From the NCBI GenBank assembly GCA_026418015.1, contig JAOACE010000008.1, positions 186,001 through 250,000 of the forward strand: DNA of 64,000 nt, in the 5' to 3' direction. The stretch is from Leptospiraceae bacterium (lineage in GTDB: Bacteria; Spirochaetota; Leptospiria; Leptospirales; Leptonemataceae). Under the pieces are notes generated by a model. The model worked only from the letters and a program-made list of their open reading frames with translations, was not told where the DNA came from and ran no database searches. Positions 37,983 to 46,910 of the stretch are shown one piece after another (the first letter of the stretch is position 1; each line of letters opens with the position of its first letter). Position numbers and translations under genes: made by a program.

Positions 37983-39078
37983 GAAGTGATAAGATTTTCT
38001 TAAAAATTGCTTCGCAGTTTGAATAATCTTGTATGGAATAGAGCTTTTTGTTTTTATAATATGTCATTTTGTATAAAGGTTTAAAATGAATGCTTGTTTG
38101 TATACCTTGTTCTTTTAAAATATTTGCAAACTTATCTCTATTGGGAACCTCTATTGTATAAAGATGATAAGATGATCCTTCGTATTCTGGATTCAGTTTA
38201 AGTCCTGTTAAGTTTTTAAATTGATTTTGATAATATTGATGAATGAATTTTCTTTTTAGGAGCATTTCTGGATTTCTTTTTAATTGAACGATGCCAATTG
38301 CAGATAATACATCTGATAGGTTGTATTTATATCCTTCTGATATTACATCATATACATTCTTTTTTCTCTTGTAGGTTTCGATGTCAAAACCATGCAACCT
38401 CATCCTTCGTATTTTTTTTGCTATATCCTGATGATTTGTAGTGATTGCGCCACCTTCTCCCGTAGTAATATTTTTCGTTGCATAAAAACTAAATACAGTA
38501 AAATCAGTTAAAGAACCAATCATTTTATTTTTATACATAGAACCAAAAGCATGTGCTGCATCTTCGCCTAAGAACAGATTGTATTTTTTGGCAAGATTTT
38601 TTAGAGAATCAATATCACAAACTCTACCACCATAATGAACACATATAATTCCTTTTATAATTGTTTTTGTGGGAAGATGCATTAATTGATTCTTCCGGAA
38701 TTCGCAATATTTATCAATAAAATCCATAATGGTTTTTTCTGTAATAAGATAGGAATCTCTGTCAACATCTACCAATAAGGGAATTCCATTACAACGAAAC
38801 ACTACTTCTGCTGTCGCGGTAAAGGTAAATGCTGGAACAATCACTGCATCTCCAGCATTAACATTCAAAGAGCGAAGTGCCAAATGTAGTCCAGCAGTTG
38901 CAGAATTTAAAACAATTGCATGTTTTGATTTTGTAAAATTTTTGATTGTTTCTTCGAATTGTTCTGTGATTTTACCCGTAGTTAACCAACCAGAAAGTAA
39001 GACCTCTTTTACTTTAGCAATTTCTTCGTCAGAAATATCTGGTTTTGCAAAGGGTAAAATTGTTTTTCTTGGAATCAT
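37855..39078 (-). CDS. DegT/DnrJ/EryC1/StrS-family sugar aminotransferase
   Basis: 407 residues from the ATG at 39078 (AGGTG 8 nt upstream; an in-frame GTG three codons earlier is possible). The PLP enzyme landmarks are LNSATAGLHLALRSL, FTFTATAEVV, GEDAAHAFGSMYKN with the cofactor Asp, and FSFYATKNITTGEGGAI with the Schiff-base Lys. Such enzymes make amino sugars for LPS or other surface glycans. No other nucleotide-sugar genes are adjacent. It follows mgtE closely. The final 42 codons overlap the end of the convergent exported-protein gene, an unusually long convergent overlap. Confidence 0.9.
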   Translation of the reverse strand: MIPRKTILPFAKPDISDEEIAKVKEVLLSGWLTTGKITEQFEETIKNFTKSKHAIVLNSATAGLHLALRSLNVNAGDAVIVPAFTFTATAEVVFRCNGIPLLVDVDRDSYLITEKTIMDFIDKYCEFRKNQLMHLPTKTIIKGIICVHYGGRVCDIDSLKNLAKKYNLFLGEDAAHAFGSMYKNKMIGSLTDFTVFSFYATKNITTGEGGAITTNHQDIAKKIRRMRLHGFDIETYKRKKNVYDVISEGYKYNLSDVLSAIGIVQLKRNPEMLLKRKFIHQYYQNQFKNLTGLKLNPEYEGSSYHLYTIEVPNRDKFANILKEQGIQTSIHFKPLYKMTYYKNKKLYSIQDYSNCEAIFKKILSLPIYSAMSEEDIQDVVDAVNFAYENLHQKKNQKKFVLPFLSHK

Positions 39079-39079
39079 A

Positions 39080-40549
39080 TTACACACCTAAAAGATGATT
39101 CATAAAAAGCGATGCAAGACTTAAAATTAAGAAAAAACCTCCCATGTCCGTAAACGTAGTTACGATTACACTTGATGCTATTGCGGGATCTATATTATAT
39201 CGCTGCAGAATAATAGGAATAGATGCTCCAACAATTGCTGCATTCAATAAATTTCCAAACATTGCAATCCCCATGATGATTGTAAGCCAAAAATTATTTA
39301 CTAGTAGATAAATTATTCCCATGGAAATAATCGATAAAGAAATCCCTGATAATAAGCCTAACTTTATTTCGCGAAAAATAAATCGCATTTCTCCTTTTTC
39401 TTTAATTTCTCCTAATGCTAAATTGCGAATAACAAAACTCATACTTTGTGATGCAGAATTTCCACCCATCCCTGCTACTATCGGAAGAAATGCTGCAAGG
39501 GTAACTACTTTCTCTATGTTTTCTTCGAATAATTTAACAACACTTGCTGCTAAAAATGCTGTTCCTAAATTGATGATTAACCAATAGATTCTTCTCCATG
39601 CAGCTGCAAGTATGGGAGTTTCGATTGTTTCTTCTTTTGTGATACCACCCAATCGTAAAATATCTTCTGTGGATTCTTTTTGTATCACTTCCATGATATC
39701 GTCAGCGGTGATTCTTCCTACGAGTACTCCTTTTTCGTCGATTACAGGAACAACAATAAAATCATACCGCGTAAACAGATTTGCTATTTCTTCTATATCC
39801 ATCATTACATTAACTGGTAACAACTCCTGTTCCATGATCTTTTTAACTTTGGTTTTTGGTTTACTTAATATGAGTTTCGGTAATTTTATGTGTCCTTTAT
39901 ATCTACCAAATTGATCCACAACAAATACATTATAAATATCTTGTGTTTCTTTGGATACTTTTCGTAAAACATTGATTGCTTGGTTGACAGTTGCATCTTC
40001 TGGTACAGAGACTAATTCTTTGGACATGATAGAACCAGCAGTATTTTCTGGATAACTCAATAATTCTGTTACATCGAATCGATCTTCTGGTTCCAACAAG
40101 GATAATACTCTACTTTTTTTATCTTTTTCTAAGGAATTTAATATATCTGCTTGTAAATCGGATTCCAATTCACTCACAATTTCTTTGATTTCTTCTGGTG
40201 ATAATTCATTGATAATTTCATTACGTATGTGTTCATCGAGTTCGACGATCACTTGACCTTTTTGTTCTGGTTCTAAATAGCTTAGCAATTTGATTGCATC
40301 TTCTTTTTCGATCTGCTCGATAAAAAAAGCAATATCAGAGATATAGAGCTCTTGGAGGATTTTTTTAATTTCTTTTTCTTTACCTTCGCGGATTAAAGAA
40401 AGTAAATCTTCTTTCCATTCTTTGCTTTTTAAGAATGCTAAATACTCTTCGCTTGATTGCATCTCTAACAATTTATTTATAATTGAATCTTCGCTTCGTT
40501 CTTTTAATCCTTGATTTTCTCTTTCTTCTTGGGTTTGAGACATAAACAT
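39080..40549 (-). CDS. mgtE: Magnesium transporter MgtE
   Basis: 489 residues with the standard MgtE plan. An N-terminal helical domain (LEPEQKGQVIVELDEHIRNEIINELSPEE-type repeats, about 60-160) is followed by two CBS domains (about 165-290; ENTAGSIMSKELVSVPEDATV) and five transmembrane helices from about residue 315. The pore and ion-binding segment is IVAGMGGNSASQSMSFVIRNLALGE, and FTDMGGFFLILSLASLF closes the protein. It is a Mg2+-gated channel whose cytoplasmic domains sense internal Mg2+. The first Met may be the third codon (MSQTQEE). Confidence 0.95.
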   Translation of the reverse strand: MFMSQTQEERENQGLKERSEDSIINKLLEMQSSEEYLAFLKSKEWKEDLLSLIREGKEKEIKKILQELYISDIAFFIEQIEKEDAIKLLSYLEPEQKGQVIVELDEHIRNEIINELSPEEIKEIVSELESDLQADILNSLEKDKKSRVLSLLEPEDRFDVTELLSYPENTAGSIMSKELVSVPEDATVNQAINVLRKVSKETQDIYNVFVVDQFGRYKGHIKLPKLILSKPKTKVKKIMEQELLPVNVMMDIEEIANLFTRYDFIVVPVIDEKGVLVGRITADDIMEVIQKESTEDILRLGGITKEETIETPILAAAWRRIYWLIINLGTAFLAASVVKLFEENIEKVVTLAAFLPIVAGMGGNSASQSMSFVIRNLALGEIKEKGEMRFIFREIKLGLLSGISLSIISMGIIYLLVNNFWLTIIMGIAMFGNLLNAAIVGASIPIILQRYNIDPAIASSVIVTTFTDMGGFFLILSLASLFMNHLLGV

Positions 40550-40691
40550 AAGTTTTTCATTAAATCTTTTATGTCAAATTTGAATTTTGAAATATGTTTC
40601 GTATGGATGAATTTTTCTCTAAAAGAATTGATGCTATACTAAAATTTATAAAAAAGGTTGACTTTATTAAAAAAAAATATATTTTTTTCTT

Positions 40692-40913
40692 ATGGATACA
40701 AGATTTGGACCAGAATTAGGACTTAAAAGCGTATCATACTATAAACCCTTAAACCAAATGGAGCCACCAGTTCCCAAAGAAGCTAATATTCCAGGAAGGA
40801 TTTCGGAAAACCGCGAATTTAACAAGCAACAAATGGCAGCTAGTGCCATTTTGCCAAGCCAAGCAAAGGAAACCTATAAAGTTAAAGGAAATGTGATAGA
40901 TATAATGGCTTAA
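40692..40913 (+). CDS. Small protein of unknown function
   Basis: 73 residues, rich in Pro, Ala and Gln in the middle (YYKPLNQMEPPVPKEANIPG), with no membrane segment. I do not recognise it. It is favoured over the overlapping opposite frame because the opposite frame reads as aromatic and cysteine-containing noise and the gene sits alone between mgtE and a convergent gene. A TTGACT box at 40658-40663 with TATATT 14 nt later lies just upstream, which would leave a very short leader. The stop overlaps the convergent VOC gene end by 4 nt. Confidence 0.45.
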   Translation: MDTRFGPELGLKSVSYYKPLNQMEPPVPKEANIPGRISENREFNKQQMAASAILPSQAKETYKVKGNVIDIMA

Positions 40914-41278
40914 TCTTCTCTGTATTTTAACTCTATCCAATGTCCATCGGGATCTTTGATTAATAGTGCTTCTCCCCCTTCTACGGGAACTGGTCCATGG
41001 ACAATAGGAATCTTTCTTTCTTCGAGTTCTATTACAGCATTCGTAAAATCATCTACATCTAAGTTAAAGGAAATGGTAAAGGCAGCTGGATTTTTTATAG
41101 GGAATTTGTAATCAGGAATAAAATTTAATTTAATGATAATACGATCGAGTTCTAGTAAAGCAAACTTATCGGTTTTTTCTACTACCTCACAATCCAATAA
41201 TTCTCTGTAGAATTCGATGGATTTTTCTAAATCTGCCGTACCTAAACTTATATGATCTAAATTTTCTATTACAATCAT
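40910..41278 (-). CDS. VOC/glyoxalase-family protein
   Basis: 122 residues from the ATG at 41278 (MIVIENLDHISLGTADLEKS); an ATG seven codons earlier is also possible. Two beta-alpha-beta-beta-beta units of the vicinal-oxygen-chelate fold are visible. They include the first metal-ligand position H in LDHISLG, the FYRELLDCEVVEK segment, and the C-terminal IKDPDGHWIELK with the family's D-P-x-G-x-x-x-E. Members include glyoxalase I, fosfomycin resistance proteins and dioxygenases. The substrate is unknown. It diverges from the OmpA-family gene. Confidence 0.8.
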   Translation of the reverse strand: MIVIENLDHISLGTADLEKSIEFYRELLDCEVVEKTDKFALLELDRIIIKLNFIPDYKFPIKNPAAFTISFNLDVDDFTNAVIELEERKIPIVHGPVPVEGGEALLIKDPDGHWIELKYRED

Positions 41279-41365
41279 AATATGACAGAATTTATTCATT
41301 GAATAATTTTTCAATCTATTTAAATAACTATTAAGATTTTTTTTTAAAAGACGATTAGATTTAAT

Positions 41366-42520
41366 ATGAAAAGTTTTGTTTATTGTTGCCTTTTTTTTAT
41401 TTCTTTCAATCTTTATTCTAATCCATTTGAATTTAGTTTCGAACCTGATGATATCTTTATAGTGGATAAAATTCAAAAAATAACCTCGAACAAAAACCAA
41501 AGAGAAGAAAAAAATAGAATTCATCTTAATATAAAAGAAATTCAAGATAATGCATTTATATTTACGGGAAGTTTTACCACTTATAGTAGGATTTTACCAC
41601 AAGAAAAAACCTTTAAAAAAGAAGAAGATTACAACTCGGAATTTTCTATGATAAAAAATGGAGAGTATTTTGTAGATAGTCAATATAAATATCCCAACTT
41701 CCAAAGCATTCCTTCCTTTCCAGAAAACGTTAAAGAATTACCCAAAGAATGGAAAAAACCCGCAAAAGAAGTAATACATATTCCCGAAATCAACTTAAAA
41801 ATTATTGTTCCTTTTCTTGTGCAATATAAATACTTGGGAACCGAAGATAGAGTTTACCAAAATCAAACTATTCCTACTCATAAAATACAGTATGAATATG
41901 TTTTGAACCATAAAGTTACACCCGGAAATGGCCCAATCAAATGGATTCGGGGAAATACAAAAGGAATCATCTATTTTTCTTCGGATTTACACATTCCTAT
42001 TTATGATGAACAAAAATTAAATTATCAATTTGTGTTGCAAGATAATCGCGTATTAGAAGAAAATTTTTATATCCAAAGCTGGTATAAAAAAATCAAAAAA
42101 CTCAACAAAACTCAACTTGCAGAACGATTGAATAAAATCCAGAACCCTAATTTTACTGTAAACGAAACAGAGCAAGGTATAAGGCTAGACTTAAAAAATA
42201 TTTTGTTTGATTTTGATTCTTATACCTTAAAAGACGAAGCAAAACAAACCCTCGATGCAATCTACGAAATTTTAAAAGATCATCCCGATAGAGAGGTTCA
42301 AATTTCTGGACATACAGATAATATTGGTAAAGAAGATTACAATCTTGAACTTTCTGAACAAAGAGCAAAAGTAGTAGCAGAATATCTTTTACAAAAAGGC
42401 TTAAAAGAAGATCAGATTTCTTATAAAGGCTATGGTTCTAGTAAACCCATTGTTCCTAACGACTCTGCCGAAAATCGAGCCAAAAATAGACGTGTGGAAA
42501 TTCTTATCCTAACAGAATAA
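41366..42520 (+). CDS. OmpA-family lipid-free outer membrane protein
   Basis: 384 residues. A short signal peptide (MKSFVYCCLFFISFNLYSNP) is followed by an approximately 240-residue periplasmic domain of unknown fold. The C-terminal OmpA peptidoglycan-binding domain (about 275-384) contains ILFDFDSYTLKDEAKQTL, VQISGHTDNIGKEDYNLELS, the diaminopimelate-binding Asp and the Arg in AENRAKNRRVEI. It probably ties the outer membrane to peptidoglycan. In Leptospira such Loa22-like proteins are common, but the N-terminal region here is different. yidD begins 37 nt downstream. Confidence 0.85.
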   Translation: MKSFVYCCLFFISFNLYSNPFEFSFEPDDIFIVDKIQKITSNKNQREEKNRIHLNIKEIQDNAFIFTGSFTTYSRILPQEKTFKKEEDYNSEFSMIKNGEYFVDSQYKYPNFQSIPSFPENVKELPKEWKKPAKEVIHIPEINLKIIVPFLVQYKYLGTEDRVYQNQTIPTHKIQYEYVLNHKVTPGNGPIKWIRGNTKGIIYFSSDLHIPIYDEQKLNYQFVLQDNRVLEENFYIQSWYKKIKKLNKTQLAERLNKIQNPNFTVNETEQGIRLDLKNILFDFDSYTLKDEAKQTLDAIYEILKDHPDREVQISGHTDNIGKEDYNLELSEQRAKVVAEYLLQKGLKEDQISYKGYGSSKPIVPNDSAENRAKNRRVEILILTE

Positions 42521-42557
42521 AGATTGCTTTTCTAACCGAATTTTTTTATTTTTCTAT

Positions 42558-42884
42558 ATGTTACGATGGGTATATTTTTTGTTCAATCCTCTTTTTATTT
42601 TGTTGATCTTTATCTATCAAAAAGTGATATCGCCCATAAAATTGTTTTTGTTTGGTCCTACGTGCAGGTTTTATCCTACATGTTCGCAGTATGCACTAGA
42701 ATCTTTTTTGCAATATCCCTTTCCTGTGGCTTTATACCTTTCGATTAAAAGAATTTTTAGGTGCCATCCTTGGAATGAAGGCGGAGAAGACCCTGTACCC
42801 GAAATGGTTCAATTTCAGGTACAAAGAAGAATTTTTACTTTTCATTCTAAAAAAATAAAAAAAAACAACAACAATGAAAATTAA
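42558..42884 (+). CDS. yidD: Membrane protein insertion efficiency factor YidD
   Basis: 108 residues. The family core YQKVISPIKLFLFGPTCRFY, then PTCSQYALESFLQYP and KRIFRCHPWNEGGEDPVP, is essentially complete, including the three conserved Cys. YidD is a small peripheral membrane protein that aids YidC-dependent insertion. Its usual rnpA-yidC neighbours are absent. The C-terminus is a Lys/Asn-rich tail. It overlaps the following lipoprotein gene by 11 nt. Confidence 0.94.
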   Translation: MLRWVYFLFNPLFILLIFIYQKVISPIKLFLFGPTCRFYPTCSQYALESFLQYPFPVALYLSIKRIFRCHPWNEGGEDPVPEMVQFQVQRRIFTFHSKKIKKNNNNEN

Positions 42885-43422
42885 AATCTCTTTATTAATT
42901 GTTTTTATATTTTTGTCGTGTGGAACCAATACAAATGTGCCTGTTTTTCCCATATACTCCCTATTGCCCGTTGGTTCTCCTGCTATTGTTGATGTAAAAC
43001 CAGTAGAAATCACAACAAGCGACAATCAATTACGAATCGAGTTTGATGTATTTTATTATGTGACCAACCAACAAGATGAATTTATCGGATATAATCTTTA
43101 TATTTCTTCGTCTTCGATTTCTCCCGATTTAGTTCAAGCCAACATTGGAATAACACCCTATCTTCCCAATGGTTATGAACCAACATTTTATCATACAAAA
43201 GAAGAAGCGTCTACGGAATCGAGTAAAATTGTAAAAAAGCGGATTCCGAATTTAAAACCAGCCCCATCGGAAATTCCCTTTCGTTTGTGCGAAAAGTATT
43301 ATTTTCGGTTAAAAGCGGTATTAAGAAATGGTATTCAATCTGCTCCAGGACCAGAAATTTCTGCTTGTGCTACGTCGAGTCAAATTGCTTGTCCCTCCAA
43401 TACCCCCTGTTATGGATATTAG
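42874..43422 (+). CDS. Putative lipoprotein with FN3-like region
   Basis: 182 residues. MKIKISLLIVFIFLSCGTNT is a short lipoprotein signal with a spirochaete-like lipobox (F-L-S-C). The body has beta strands in a fibronectin-III-like pattern (LRIEFDVFYYVTNQQDEFIGYNLYISS and YYFRLKAVLRNGIQSAPGPEISAC). It may bind other envelope proteins; I recognise no specific family. The start lies within the end of yidD, so the two are coupled. Confidence 0.65.
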   Translation: MKIKISLLIVFIFLSCGTNTNVPVFPIYSLLPVGSPAIVDVKPVEITTSDNQLRIEFDVFYYVTNQQDEFIGYNLYISSSSISPDLVQANIGITPYLPNGYEPTFYHTKEEASTESSKIVKKRIPNLKPAPSEIPFRLCEKYYFRLKAVLRNGIQSAPGPEISACATSSQIACPSNTPCYGY

Positions 43423-43517
43423 TTTTTTTATCTTGGAATTGATGGAATTGATCTAAAATCAAAATAATCAAATTTTTTTCTTGCATCGAAGCAATCCTTG
43501 AATAATCGAAATAAACA

Positions 43518-44219
43518 ATGGAAAACGAAATTTTAATCCAAAAACCTGCATTATACATTATAGCAACCCCCATTGGGAACCTAAAAGATATCACAATCCG
43601 AGCAATAGAAACCTTAAAACTATGTGATATGATACTTGCAGAAGATACAAGAAAATCCAAAATTCTCTTCCAAAAATACAATATTACCACTCCCTTAAAA
43701 TCCTTTCGAATTCATCAACTAAAAGAAGATATTTTGTACGCCATCCACCAATTAGAATCTAATAAAGCAATCGGTTTTATTACCGATGCTGGAACTCCGG
43801 GCATTTCGGATCCTGTTTCTCATTTAATTCGATACATAAGAGAAAACAAACGAAACATTCCAGTAATTCCTATCCCAGGTCCATCGGCATTATCCACAGC
43901 ATTAAGTATTTCTGGCTGGCAAGTAAACCCAACCTTATTTTTAGGTTTTTTAAGCAATAAGTCTTCGAAAAGAATTCGATCCTTAGAAAGCTATCAAGAT
44001 TTCGAAGGCTGTATTGTTCTATTCGAATCCGTACATCGCATTCAAAAACTATTAGAAGAAATTTTTTTTGTATTTCCTAACAGAGAAGTATTGATTGCAA
44101 GAGAAATGACTAAAAAATTCGAAGAATATATTATTATAAATAAACAAGAATTCGAACAACAAAAAGATTTATTTGCTACCAAAGGAGAATTCACTGTGGT
44201 AATATCTCCAGATAAATAA
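43518..44219 (+). CDS. rsmI: 16S rRNA (cytidine1402-2'-O)-methyltransferase RsmI
   Basis: 233 residues of an SAM-dependent tetrapyrrole-methylase-fold enzyme. Diagnostic blocks are LYIIATPIGNLKDITIRAI, DMILAEDTRKSKILFQKY, IGFITDAGTPGISDP and VIPIPGPSALSTALSISG. It lacks the C-terminal helical extension that brings most RsmI to about 280 residues. RsmI 2'-O-methylates C1402, the same nucleotide that RsmH N4-methylates; rsmH is 41 kb away in this window. Confidence 0.94.
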   Translation: MENEILIQKPALYIIATPIGNLKDITIRAIETLKLCDMILAEDTRKSKILFQKYNITTPLKSFRIHQLKEDILYAIHQLESNKAIGFITDAGTPGISDPVSHLIRYIRENKRNIPVIPIPGPSALSTALSISGWQVNPTLFLGFLSNKSSKRIRSLESYQDFEGCIVLFESVHRIQKLLEEIFFVFPNREVLIAREMTKKFEEYIIINKQEFEQQKDLFATKGEFTVVISPDK

Positions 44220-44369
44220 TCTTTTTTAAAAGTTGAATAAAAAATCAAAAAAATATTTAAATTTTTAAACAAATCAATTGCTTTTATATAAAACAAAAAA
44301 AATTGTGATTGTATAAAAAAATGTTTATTCTTATTAGGAATTAACCGATAATTGCAATGAGGTATAGCG

Positions 44370-44699
44370 ATGAATATAGATAAAATAGGTGGGATTGGTC
44401 CTATATATGGTACAAAAAAACCCAATAAAGTTAATAATATTGATCCCGTTACAACCAAACAAGATAAAATTGAAATTTCCGAAGAAGCGAGAATTCAAAA
44501 TCTATTGAATATTATTAAAGAAACATCCAAAATAGAAGATCCAGAAAGAGCAGAAAGAATAAAAGATATTAAAGAAAAAATTAAAAACGGTTTTTACGAT
44601 AATCTTGACGAAGAAGTTTTAAAAAAAATCGCAGATAACCTATACGAAAGCTCCCAAGACATCCTTTATTCTGTATCTAAGAATTTACCTCGAAAATAG
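44370..44699 (+). CDS. flgM: FlgM-like anti-sigma factor
   Basis: 109 residues. The N-terminus is disordered (MNIDKIGGIGPIYGTKKP). The rest fits the FlgM pattern: DKIEISEEARIQNLL in the middle, then a C-terminal helical part RIKDIKEKIKNGFYDNLDEE followed by VLKKIADNLYE, which aligns with FlgM's K-[IV]-x-x-G-x-Y-x-V-x-x-x-x-[IV]-A-x-x-[LM]. FlgM holds sigma-28 until hook completion. A GAGGT site precedes the ATG. No flagellar gene is adjacent. CCGATAA at 44345-44351 resembles a sigma-28 -10 box but no matching TAAA lies 15 nt further upstream. Confidence 0.7.
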   Translation: MNIDKIGGIGPIYGTKKPNKVNNIDPVTTKQDKIEISEEARIQNLLNIIKETSKIEDPERAERIKDIKEKIKNGFYDNLDEEVLKKIADNLYESSQDILYSVSKNLPRK

Positions 44700-44700
44700 A

Positions 44701-44727
44701 TAATAATTCCCCTCGGGGGAATTATTA
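44701..44727. terminator. Bidirectional terminator between flgM and mrp
   Basis: A perfect 12-bp stem (TAATAATTCCCC / GGGGAATTATTA) with a 3-nt loop separates the convergent genes. The adjacent sequence is T-rich on the + side (CATTTTATATTTA), and on the minus side an ATTATC-type tail follows. Confidence 0.8.
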
Positions 44728-45783
44728 CATTTTATATTTAACCACTTCTTCTACAATTTTGCTTGCTAATTCATTATAAGCTTCTTTGACTTTTGGGTTT
44801 ACTTTATCTTTAAGTAAAATCGGTTTTCCCTCTTCGCCCGATTCCATAATCGATGCTTCTAATGGTATAGATCCTAAAAATGGTATCCGATAACTTTGTG
44901 CGAATTTTTTCCCACCGTCCTTAGAAAAGACATAAGAAACCTTACCACAATGAGGACAAATAAATTCCGACATATTTTCTACAATACCTAATACAGGGAT
45001 CTTCACCTGCTGAAACATATTTAATGCCCGCGATGCATCTTGAATTGCTACATTCTGTGGAGTTGTAACAACGATGGCACCATCTACCTCTACATACTGA
45101 GCCAAAGATAATTGAATATCTCCCGTTCCTGGTGGAAGATCAATCAAAAGATAATCGATATCGCCCCAGTCTACTTCGAACAAAAATTGCTCCATAGCCT
45201 TACCAAGCATGGGACCACGCCATATCACAGGTTGACCAGGTTCCAACAAAAAAGAAAAAGACATAAGTTTTATTCCATATTTTTCTACGGGTAAAACCTT
45301 ATTTCTACCATCCCCATAAAGTTGAACCCTGCCTTCGTAACCAAATAACTTACCAATCGAAGGTCCATAAACATCTGCATCGATAATTCCAACTTTAAAA
45401 CCTTGATTCATCAGAGCAACAGCTAAATTTGCCGTAACAGTGGACTTACCAACTCCACCTTTTCCAGAACCAATCAAAAGAATATTTTTAACACCTCTTA
45501 ATCGATTGCCTATATCTTCTGGCATAATACTTTCATCTACATTAAAACGAATTTTATACCCTTTGGGCAAACCTTCTTTGTTTAAAAGCCCTCTTAGCTG
45601 AGATTCAATAGCAATTTGTGCTTTTCGATCTTCGTCTGGTACTTTTAAAAAAATTTTTAATTTTCCTTCTTCTTCGATAACTTTATCAAAACTACCCATT
45701 TCGTATAAATCGATTTTATAAGTTGGATGTTCGATTTTTTTAAGTGCATTTTGGATTACTTCTTCGATCTTTTTTAATTCCAT
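44725..45783 (-). CDS. mrp: Mrp/NBP35-family Fe-S cluster carrier ATPase
   Basis: 352 residues. An N-terminal MIP18-like domain (about 1-85) is followed by the deviant P-loop LIGSGKGGVGKSTVTANLAV near residue 105. DADVYGPSIGKLFG, IDLPPGTGDIQLSLAQ and the bridging-cluster pair C-P-H-C in MSEFICPHCGKVSYVF are all present. Mrp (ApbC) binds a 4Fe-4S cluster at the dimer interface and passes it to apo-proteins. Its stop codon lies within the terminator shared with the convergent flgM-like gene. Confidence 0.94.
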   Translation of the reverse strand: MELKKIEEVIQNALKKIEHPTYKIDLYEMGSFDKVIEEEGKLKIFLKVPDEDRKAQIAIESQLRGLLNKEGLPKGYKIRFNVDESIMPEDIGNRLRGVKNILLIGSGKGGVGKSTVTANLAVALMNQGFKVGIIDADVYGPSIGKLFGYEGRVQLYGDGRNKVLPVEKYGIKLMSFSFLLEPGQPVIWRGPMLGKAMEQFLFEVDWGDIDYLLIDLPPGTGDIQLSLAQYVEVDGAIVVTTPQNVAIQDASRALNMFQQVKIPVLGIVENMSEFICPHCGKVSYVFSKDGGKKFAQSYRIPFLGSIPLEASIMESGEEGKPILLKDKVNPKVKEAYNELASKIVEEVVKYKM

Positions 45784-45890
45784 ATAAACAAAAAAATGAA
45801 TCTAATCATCATGACAAGTGTAAAAAATTGATTTTCTTAAATTTATATAAATATTTTTATAAATATTTTTTATTATATGATACAAATATT

Positions 45891-46262
45891 CTATTCTGGA
45901 AATTCTATCAATTCTTCTATGGATTTATCTTCACACTCATTCTTAGGATGATATTGATCTACATAAAAATTATAATGATTCGGTGTATCGTCTAATAAAT
46001 CGATTTTTTTGGAAGGATTCTTTGTAAGCCATTTTTTATAAGGAAAAGAGAACTTGTCTACGAAGTGGAGATCAACCCCAACGACTGTTTCTATGTATTC
46101 GATCTTAAACTGACTTTTAGTTTTAAATCTTTCGAAACATTCTAAAATAGCCTCTTTACTGCTTATTTTTATAGGATTTTCGAAGCTACCCTTTAAAGGA
46201 GAAGGAATCTCTCTTGTAGTTGCACAACTAAGAAATAACAATAAAAGTATATATTTTTTCAT
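45891..46262 (-). CDS. Small putative lipoprotein
   Basis: 123 residues opening MKKYILLLLFLSCATTREIP, a lipoprotein signal with lipobox F-L-S-C. The mature part is charged, contains two further Cys (ILECFERF and KNECED), and resembles no family I know. It diverges from the acylphosphatase gene. Confidence 0.6.
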   Translation of the reverse strand: MKKYILLLLFLSCATTREIPSPLKGSFENPIKISSKEAILECFERFKTKSQFKIEYIETVVGVDLHFVDKFSFPYKKWLTKNPSKKIDLLDDTPNHYNFYVDQYHPKNECEDKSIEELIEFPE

Positions 46263-46320
46263 AACAATATTTTTTATGATTATTTATAGACATCTACTCA
46301 AAAACAAAAAAATTCTTCTT

Positions 46321-46599
46321 ATGGAAGTTGTAGGAAAAAAGATTAAAGTCCATGGAAGGGTTCAAGGAGTAGGATTTAGACAATTTACTGTTTATACTGC
46401 ACAAGAATACAATATCCAAGGCACTGTAAAAAACCTATTCGATGGCTCAGTAGAATGTTATGCAAAAGGTACAAAAGAAAACATGGAAAAATTTATTCAA
46501 AAGTTGCGAAAAGGACCTCCATCAGCCAAAGTAACCAACATAGAAATCGAAGATATATCTCCAACTTTAATACCCAACGGATTTAAAATAATTTATTGA
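46321..46599 (+). CDS. acyP: Acylphosphatase
   Basis: 92 residues from the ATG at 46321, which gives the normal length; an in-frame ATG 15 codons earlier would add an atypical tail. The active site is visible: Arg in HGRVQGVGFRQFT and Asn in GTVKNLFDGSVECYA. The family end PPSAKVTNIEIEDISP is present. It hydrolyses carboxyl-phosphate bonds of acylphosphates. No ribosome-binding site is clear before either start. Confidence 0.92.
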   Translation: MEVVGKKIKVHGRVQGVGFRQFTVYTAQEYNIQGTVKNLFDGSVECYAKGTKENMEKFIQKLRKGPPSAKVTNIEIEDISPTLIPNGFKIIY

Positions 46600-46655
46600 T
46601 TGCCATCATAAAATATTTTTTATTTTTTACTTATAAAAAACAAGGAGTATTAGGT

Positions 46656-46883
46656 ATGCAAGATATCAATACACAAAATAAAAAAGAATTCACAGCAGAT
46701 ATGACCGTAGGCGAAGCATTAGCATTACATCCAGAAGCTGGATTAGTTTTTGCTAGCTATCACTTAGGGGGATGTTCCCATTGTTCCATTAACGAATTAG
46801 AAACCATTGAACAAGTTTGTATGGGATACGGTGTTCCCGTAGATCAACTTTTAGATAGTTTAAACAACCTATTAGAAGATTAA
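46656..46883 (+). CDS. DUF1858-type small redox-like protein
   Basis: 75 residues from the ATG at 46656, with AAGGAG 8 nt upstream. The DUF1858 pattern TADMTVGEALALHPEAGLVF is followed by the GGCSHCS motif near residue 45. Such domains occur alone or fused to hybrid-cluster and iron-sulfur repair proteins and may bind a metal or persulfide through the Cys pair. A strong hairpin follows the stop. Confidence 0.8.
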   Translation: MQDINTQNKKEFTADMTVGEALALHPEAGLVFASYHLGGCSHCSINELETIEQVCMGYGVPVDQLLDSLNNLLED

Positions 46884-46910
46884 AAGTAAGCGTCTTTTAC
46901 GCTTACTTTT
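46882..46910. terminator. Bidirectional terminator between DUF1858 gene and ileS
   Basis: AAAAGTAAGCGT (46882-46893) pairs perfectly with ACGCTTACTTTT (46899-46910) around a CTTTT loop. It ends in a T run on the + strand, and the minus strand likewise ends in T residues, serving both convergent genes. Its right arm covers the last codons of ileS. Confidence 0.85.

Noticed and set aside
44325-44351. Sigma-28 promoter ahead of the flgM-like gene
   Set aside because: CCGATAA fits the -10 box, but no TAAA-type -35 lies about 15 nt upstream.
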